Assembly: GCF_000526795.1 (NCBI RefSeq)
Contig: NZ_JAGT01000001.1
Span: forward strand, 581,001-645,000
Reading direction: 5' to 3'
DNA from: Ruminococcus flavefaciens AE3010
Lineage (GTDB): Bacteria > Bacillota > Clostridia > Oscillospirales > Ruminococcaceae
Length of the DNA: 64,000 nt
A program made the translations under genes and the position numbers. The notes under the pieces were generated by a model that was given only the letters and a program-made list of their open reading frames with translations, did not search any database and was not told the DNA's origin. Shown piece after piece: positions 59,867-64,000 of this stretch. How positions within the stretch are numbered: the first letter of the stretch is position 1; every line of letters begins with the position of its first letter.

Positions 59867-61501
59867 TCAGTTTTTGATCTGTTTTGCAACAAGACTTTCA
59901 CCACAATAAATCGATCTGAGCTTTGGTTTTTCGATCTTTCCTGTGGGATTTCTCGGAACGTCAGCAAAGATGATCTTATGAGGTCTTTTATATCTCGGAA
60001 GCTTCTGACAGAATGAAGTGATATCTTCTTCCGTACAGGTGTGATCTTCCTTTATGGAAATAATAGCCGCAGCTATCTCACCAAGTCTCTTATCGGGAAG
60101 TCCGATTACCGCTACGTCCTTTACAGCAGGGTGACTTCTGAGGAAGTCCTCTATCTGTACAGGATAAAGATTCTCACCGCCGCTGATTATAACATCTTTC
60201 TTACGGTCAACGAGGTAAATAAATCCGTCTTCGTCCTCCTGAGCCATATCACCTGTATAGAGCCAGCCGTCCTTTATAGTCTCGGCTGTAGCCTTTTCAT
60301 CACGGTAATAGCACTTCATAACTCCGGGACCCTTGACAAGAAGCTCACCGACCTGTCCGCGTTCAACAGTGTTTCCGTTTTCATCGGCAATCTTAACTTT
60401 CCAGCCGTAGCCAGCCTTTCCGATAGCGCCTACCTTGTGGATATTTTCAACACCCAAATGAACGCAGCCTGGCCCTATGGACTCGCTGAGTCCGTAATTT
60501 GTATCGTACTGGTGCTTGGGGAACACCTTTTTCCAGCGTGCGATTAGTGAGGGCGGAACAGGCTGAGCACCTATGTGCATAAGTCTCCACTGGTCAAGAT
60601 CGTAATCTGAGAGGTCGATATCTCCCCTGTCGATAGCATCAAGTATATCCTGAGCCCACGGTACAAGAAGCCATACTATAGTACAGCCCTCCTCGGAAAC
60701 AGTCTCGATTATGGACTTTGGCTTTACGCCCTTGAGAAGAACAGCCTTGCTTCCCGAGTAAAGACTGCCGAACCAGTGCATCTTTGCGCCTGTATGGTAC
60801 AGCGGAGGGATACAAAGGAAAATATCGTCCCTTGTCTGACCGTGGTGATTCTGCTCTACTTTAGCAGAATGCATAAGGCTTGTATGATCATGAAGAATTG
60901 CCTTAGGGAAGCCTGTAGTGCCCGACGAGAAATAGATCGCAGCATTATCTTCGTCATTAACAGCTACCTTTGGGGAAGAGCTTGTGCAGTTGGCAACAAG
61001 GCTGTCATAGTGCTCGGCAAAAGACGGACATCCCTCGCCTACATAAAAAAGGAGACGATTCTTACTGATCTCATCGGCTATCTCCTCGATACGTCCGATA
61101 AACTCAGGTCCGAAAACAAGGATATCCACCTCGGCAAGATCAAGACAATACTTTATTTCATCAGCTGTATATCTGAAATTAAGCGGTACAGCAAGAGCGC
61201 CTGCTTTGAGAATACCGAAGTATATGGGAAGCCATTCAAGGCAGTTCATAAGAAGTATTCCTACTTTATCTCCCTTTTTTACGCCTCTTTCCAATAACAT
61301 GTTTGCGAAACGGTTCGCTTTCTCGTCAAAGACTCTCCATGTTATCTCACGTCTGTAGTGACACTCGGGATTTGGCTCGATAAGCTCATATTCTTTCCAT
61401 GTAATACGTCTTACTTCTGTTATCTCGGGATTGACCTCAACGAGAGCAACATCGTTCCCGTATAATTTTGCATTTCGTTCAAGTAATTCTGTAATTGGCA
61501 T
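59867..61501 (-). CDS. Acyl-CoA synthetase (AMP-forming)
   Basis: This ANL-superfamily ligase activates a carboxylic acid through an acyl-adenylate. Motifs: YFSSGTTGFPKAI (P-loop), GWLYTGDM, DRKKDVIISGGENLYP, and the C-terminal catalytic Lys in NPTGKIEKPKL. The start at ATG 61501 is set by AAGGA; upstream in-frame codons lack a ribosome site. 544 residues. Near residue 30-55 a short segment is doubled in pattern (RRITWKEYE ... RREITWRVFDE), about 20 residues longer than relatives. The substrate is unknown; medium- or long-chain fatty acid is usual for this group. Confidence 0.85.
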   Translation of the reverse strand: MPITELLERNAKLYGNDVALVEVNPEITEVRRITWKEYELIEPNPECHYRREITWRVFDEKANRFANMLLERGVKKGDKVGILLMNCLEWLPIYFGILKAGALAVPLNFRYTADEIKYCLDLAEVDILVFGPEFIGRIEEIADEISKNRLLFYVGEGCPSFAEHYDSLVANCTSSSPKVAVNDEDNAAIYFSSGTTGFPKAILHDHTSLMHSAKVEQNHHGQTRDDIFLCIPPLYHTGAKMHWFGSLYSGSKAVLLKGVKPKSIIETVSEEGCTIVWLLVPWAQDILDAIDRGDIDLSDYDLDQWRLMHIGAQPVPPSLIARWKKVFPKHQYDTNYGLSESIGPGCVHLGVENIHKVGAIGKAGYGWKVKIADENGNTVERGQVGELLVKGPGVMKCYYRDEKATAETIKDGWLYTGDMAQEDEDGFIYLVDRKKDVIISGGENLYPVQIEDFLRSHPAVKDVAVIGLPDKRLGEIAAAIISIKEDHTCTEEDITSFCQKLPRYKRPHKIIFADVPRNPTGKIEKPKLRSIYCGESLVAKQIKN

Positions 61502-61671
61502 TATTATATTCCTTTCTGACTTAACAGCTTTGACGCTTTTATGTTTAAAAGGCAAAAAGCTGCAAAGTGATAAACTATTTTTATTTTATCACAAAAAAGT
61601 CAAAAAGTAAAGACCTGCTATGTGTTTTTTTAGACAAATCGAAGCAGCGTTTTTCAGCAAGTTGCATAAAT

Positions 61672-61702
61672 CAAGGCGCATTAATATTCTTAATGCGCCT
61701 TG
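61672..61702 (-). terminator. Terminator of the zinc-ribbon coiled-coil gene
   Basis: CAAGGCGCATTAA / TTAATGCGCCTTG, 13-bp perfect stem, 5-base loop, ATTT after it on the minus strand. Confidence 0.82.
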
Positions 61703-61706
61703 TTGA

Positions 61707-62132
61707 TTATTCCACTGTTATATTTGGAGCTTCCTCTGCTTCTTCAGCAGGTGCCTCATGTATCACCTTTGCTCCGCACTTATCGCAGTAAACCTGCTCT
61801 CTGCGTATCTGAGAGCCGCAGTTCTCACAGAAAACCTTGTCCTCAAGCGACATAAGCTCTGCTTTGAGTTCATCAAGCTTTAAAGTCTTTTCCTTGATAT
61901 CGCTTATAGTAGCCATGTATTCTGTGTCAGGGTCACTGCATATCTTTTCGTACATGACCTTGCCAAGCTCTATGTAATCCGTATTGATATCTGACTCAAC
62001 ACGTGCCATTTCTCTCCTGATCTTCGTCTTTTCCGCAAATCTCTTTGAGCTGGTTGAAACTGTTTTTGCCCCGCGCTCAACAGACTCACCGACTTTTTCT
62101 GCAAAATCCTTTACTGAATCCACAAATCCCAT
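61707..62132 (-). CDS. Coiled-coil protein with C-terminal zinc ribbon
   Basis: The 141 residues have an amphipathic N-terminus (FVDSVKDFAEKVGESVERG), a predicted coiled coil (about 35-95) and a zinc ribbon CENCGSQIRREQVYCDKCG near 100-118, then an acidic tail. Similar small proteins are frequent in Clostridia and uncharacterised. It is probably cytoplasmic, since no signal peptide or membrane helix is visible. GGAGG precedes ATG 62132; the pyrimidine phosphorylase gene stops are 37 bases upstream, so a shared transcript is possible. Confidence 0.75.
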   Translation of the reverse strand: MGFVDSVKDFAEKVGESVERGAKTVSTSSKRFAEKTKIRREMARVESDINTDYIELGKVMYEKICSDPDTEYMATISDIKEKTLKLDELKAELMSLEDKVFCENCGSQIRREQVYCDKCGAKVIHEAPAEEAEEAPNITVE

Positions 62133-62169
62133 ATTTTAGACCTCCTGTAATGTGTTTATATGATTTTTA

Positions 62170-63444
62170 TCATGTATAACTCGGTTTTTCGGTTATTTTA
62201 AATTTTACTGCATTCAAAGCTCTTACCGCTGCATCGGAGAAATCGCTGCAAACTGTAGAGTACAGAGTCATTATTATATCATCGGCGGCAAGCTGATCTC
62301 CAACGCTGCAATTCATGACTATACCTGCGCTCATGTCGATCTTATCGGTCTTGTTCAGTCTTCCGGCACCAAGCAGAAGTGAAGTCATTCCCAGCTCCTC
62401 ACAGTTGAAGCCCAGTATCTTCATGCCCTTTGTAGCTCTGATCTCATATTTAAGAAGAGGCTGAGGAAGCAGTGAAGTATCATCACATATCTTTTCATTT
62501 CCGCCCTGCAGCCTGATAGTCTCGCGCAGAACATCGAGAGCCTTGCCCGACGAAACAGCGTTCTCAGCCATTCTTATGCATTCCTCGTTTGTTCCTTTGC
62601 CTGCAAGCTCCAGAAGATCAGCTGAAAGCTCGATGCAAACATCATAAAGAGTGCCTTTTATCTTTCCCTGAAGAAGCTCTATGGCTTCCTTGACCTCAAG
62701 AGCATTTCCTATATTCTTTCCGAGAGGAACATTCATATCTGTAACAACAGCCTTGCACTTCTTGCCTGCTGATCTACCTGCTTTTTCCATGAGTACAGCA
62801 AGCTTTTCGGCGTCTTCTTTGGTCTTCATAAAAGCACCTGTACCGTATTTTACGTCAAGTACAAGACAATCCGCATTCATGGCAAGCTTTTTGCTCATTA
62901 TACTTGCACATATCAGCGGTATACTGTCCACTGTACCTGTTGCGTTTCTAAGGGCATACATTTTTTTATCTGCCGGACAAAGCGCTCCTGTCTGAGAGAT
63001 AATTGAAAAACCCGTCTTTTTAAGGATAGCTTCAAACTCTCCGAGAGGCAGATCGGTCCTGTAGCCCTCAATGCTTTCGAGCTTGTCGATAGTTCCTCCT
63101 GTATGTCCCAAGCCGCGTCCTGACATTTTTGCCATGCATACGCCGCAGGCTGCAACTATAGGTCCTATGATAAGAGATGTTTTATCGCCAACTCCTCCTG
63201 TACTGTGCTTGTCCACAGTGAAAGGGATATTCAGCCTGAGAACATCTCCGCTGTCACGCATCGCCGCAGTAAGTGCAAAAGTCTCTTTTTCGGTAAGTCC
63301 GTTAAGACATACTGCCATAAGCCATGCAGACATCTGATAATCGGGTATCTCGCCGTCAGTATAATTTTTTACGAGCCACGCGATCTCTTCTTCATTCAGT
63401 TCCTGTGATTTTTTGGTTTTGTTGATAATATCGATGATGTTCAT
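62170..63444 (-). CDS. pdp: Pyrimidine-nucleoside phosphorylase
   Basis: This enzyme splits uridine and thymidine with phosphate for salvage. The family signature SGRGLGHTGGTIDKLES (about 113-129) is present, as are DKHSTGGVGDKTSL and DVKYGTGAFMK. 424 residues from ATG 63444, set by GGAGG 6 bases upstream; an upstream in-frame ATG at 63483 has no ribosome site. Relatives are about 430 residues. Thymidine phosphorylase (deoA) cannot be told apart by sequence alone. Confidence 0.93.
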   Translation of the reverse strand: MNIIDIINKTKKSQELNEEEIAWLVKNYTDGEIPDYQMSAWLMAVCLNGLTEKETFALTAAMRDSGDVLRLNIPFTVDKHSTGGVGDKTSLIIGPIVAACGVCMAKMSGRGLGHTGGTIDKLESIEGYRTDLPLGEFEAILKKTGFSIISQTGALCPADKKMYALRNATGTVDSIPLICASIMSKKLAMNADCLVLDVKYGTGAFMKTKEDAEKLAVLMEKAGRSAGKKCKAVVTDMNVPLGKNIGNALEVKEAIELLQGKIKGTLYDVCIELSADLLELAGKGTNEECIRMAENAVSSGKALDVLRETIRLQGGNEKICDDTSLLPQPLLKYEIRATKGMKILGFNCEELGMTSLLLGAGRLNKTDKIDMSAGIVMNCSVGDQLAADDIIMTLYSTVCSDFSDAAVRALNAVKFKITEKPSYT

Positions 63445-63464
63445 AATCCACCTCCTATACATAT

Positions 63465-63493
63465 ATTTTACCATAACACTCATAATAATACAA
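63465..63493 (-). promoter_or_regulatory. Promoter of pdp
   Basis: On the minus strand TTGTAT (63493-63488), 17-bp spacer, TAAAAT (63470-63465) with TGG extension. Confidence 0.6.
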
Positions 63494-63520
63494 TAGTTTT
63501 TGTGAAATAAGCCCTTGAAT

Positions 63521-63775
63521 TTACAAAAAATTCATTATTACAATAAAAGCTACAAAAGGTGCTCCAAGTATGAGGCTGCCAAGAATATTAAAAAGATTCA
63601 GAGGGATATCCGTTCCGAATAATGGTCCATATTTATTGACGATAAACAGCGCAGCTCCGCCTGTAAATGCTCCTATGAAAAAGGAAAGCATCTTTTTCTG
63701 ACGTCTGATGTAATATATTATCATTACAGCAGCAATGGCTCCGCAAAAAATTTTGAACAGCATTTCAGTATCCAT
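63521..63775 (-). CDS. BofA-like small membrane protein
   Basis: The 84-residue protein has two or three hydrophobic segments and the pattern of the pro-sigma-K processing inhibitor BofA family: GGAALFIVNKYGPLFG, IPLNLFNILGSLILGAPFVA. In spore formers BofA holds the SpoIVFB protease inactive; in organisms of this group the family occurs also without full sporulation, so the role is open. ATG 63775 has GAGGT 7 bases upstream, and the preceding gene stops 11 bases earlier. Confidence 0.72.
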   Translation of the reverse strand: MDTEMLFKIFCGAIAAVMIIYYIRRQKKMLSFFIGAFTGGAALFIVNKYGPLFGTDIPLNLFNILGSLILGAPFVAFIVIMNFL

Positions 63776-63786
63776 AATTTTACCTC

Positions 63787-64000
63787 TCAAATAAGTATAT
63801 ATCCAAGCGCGATGATAAGCTTTATGTCTGCACCCTCCTTGATAAGCAGGTAGAGTATCACAGCTACAAGAAGCTTGTCACTGTCTATGCCGCCATCAAG
63901 AAATTCATCGATCAAATTGCTGAATAAGGCACTTTTCTCACTTTTACTCTCCGACTGCTCTTTCACAGGAGGCGGGGCATCACATTCTCTGATATCAGGA
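63787..64000 (-). CDS. Unknown protein, C-terminal part only
   Basis: A minus-strand frame is open from the window edge to TGA 63787-63789. The visible 70 residues have a charged Pro/Glu/Ser linker (APPPVKEQSESKSEK) and then a hydrophobic C-terminus (SDKLLVAVILYLLIKEGADI, KLIIALGYILI). No family recognised. Its stop is 11 bases before the BofA-like gene, so the two form an operon. Confidence 0.6.
   Translation of the reverse strand, partial: PDIRECDAPPPVKEQSESKSEKSALFSNLIDEFLDGGIDSDKLLVAVILYLLIKEGADIKLIIALGYILI

Overview
The window looks like chromosome of a strictly anaerobic, low-to-moderate GC Firmicute of the Ruminococcus type (Oscillospiraceae). The basis is a secreted SGNH esterase ending in a dockerin-like module, a long Thr-rich wall protein, an Rnf complex, oxygen-independent NrdD/NrdG, Rex, no respiratory cytochromes, and very consistent TTGACA-17-TATAAT promoters. 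The genus is an inference.

Layout. 1-11360 (+) is housekeeping: end of rplS, lepB, rbgA-rnhB-yraN, thrC with a phosphoesterase, tig, clpP-clpX, a 48-residue Cys-rich membrane peptide on the minus strand, and a ClpC-type unfoldase. 11372-14272 holds a DMT transporter and TtcA-like protein (-) and serine acetyltransferase (+). 14407-14722 is a Val-Asp-Gly-Cys tRNA block. 14926-16509 is a surface protein with a ~135-residue Thr tract. 16719-21518 is rnfCDGEAB. 21554-31853 (-) has pyrB fused to a zinc module, an HD protein, asnB, a NUDIX/tyrosine-recombinase pair, aquaporin, nrdDG with NrdR-type sites, and an SGNH-like protein. 32060-33106 (+) is a frame-broken zinc-ribbon gene and pyrE.

33290-49055 (-) is the most notable region. 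One apparent operon runs fumC-hdrB-hdrC-hdrA-flxD-flxC-flxB-flxA-frdB-frdA, followed by an AspT/YidE-type carrier. A second operon is acnA-icd-rex. Together they read as a soluble, flavin-bifurcating NADH/ferredoxin/fumarate module: fumarase makes fumarate, the FrdAB pair reduces it, HdrABC-FlxABCD handles electrons from NADH, and the carrier could move C4-dicarboxylates. The Rnf complex at 16719-21518 could exchange the ferredoxin electrons with NAD and an ion gradient. Rex-like operators lie at the acnA promoter and upstream of fumC.

49184-57664 (-) has a heterodimeric ABC exporter, a UDPGP-family nucleotidyltransferase, a three-gene sortase operon and the dockerin-bearing esterase. Divergent tRNA-Arg and tRNA-Lys follow. 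58200-59721 is a decayed foreign island (two adenine-methylase-like ORFs, a zinc-finger ORF, a truncated Spo0A-C-like ORF) with CGN-rich arginine codons unlike its surroundings. 59867-64000 (-) has an acyl-CoA synthetase, a coiled-coil zinc-ribbon protein, pyrimidine-nucleoside phosphorylase, a BofA-like protein and one incomplete gene.
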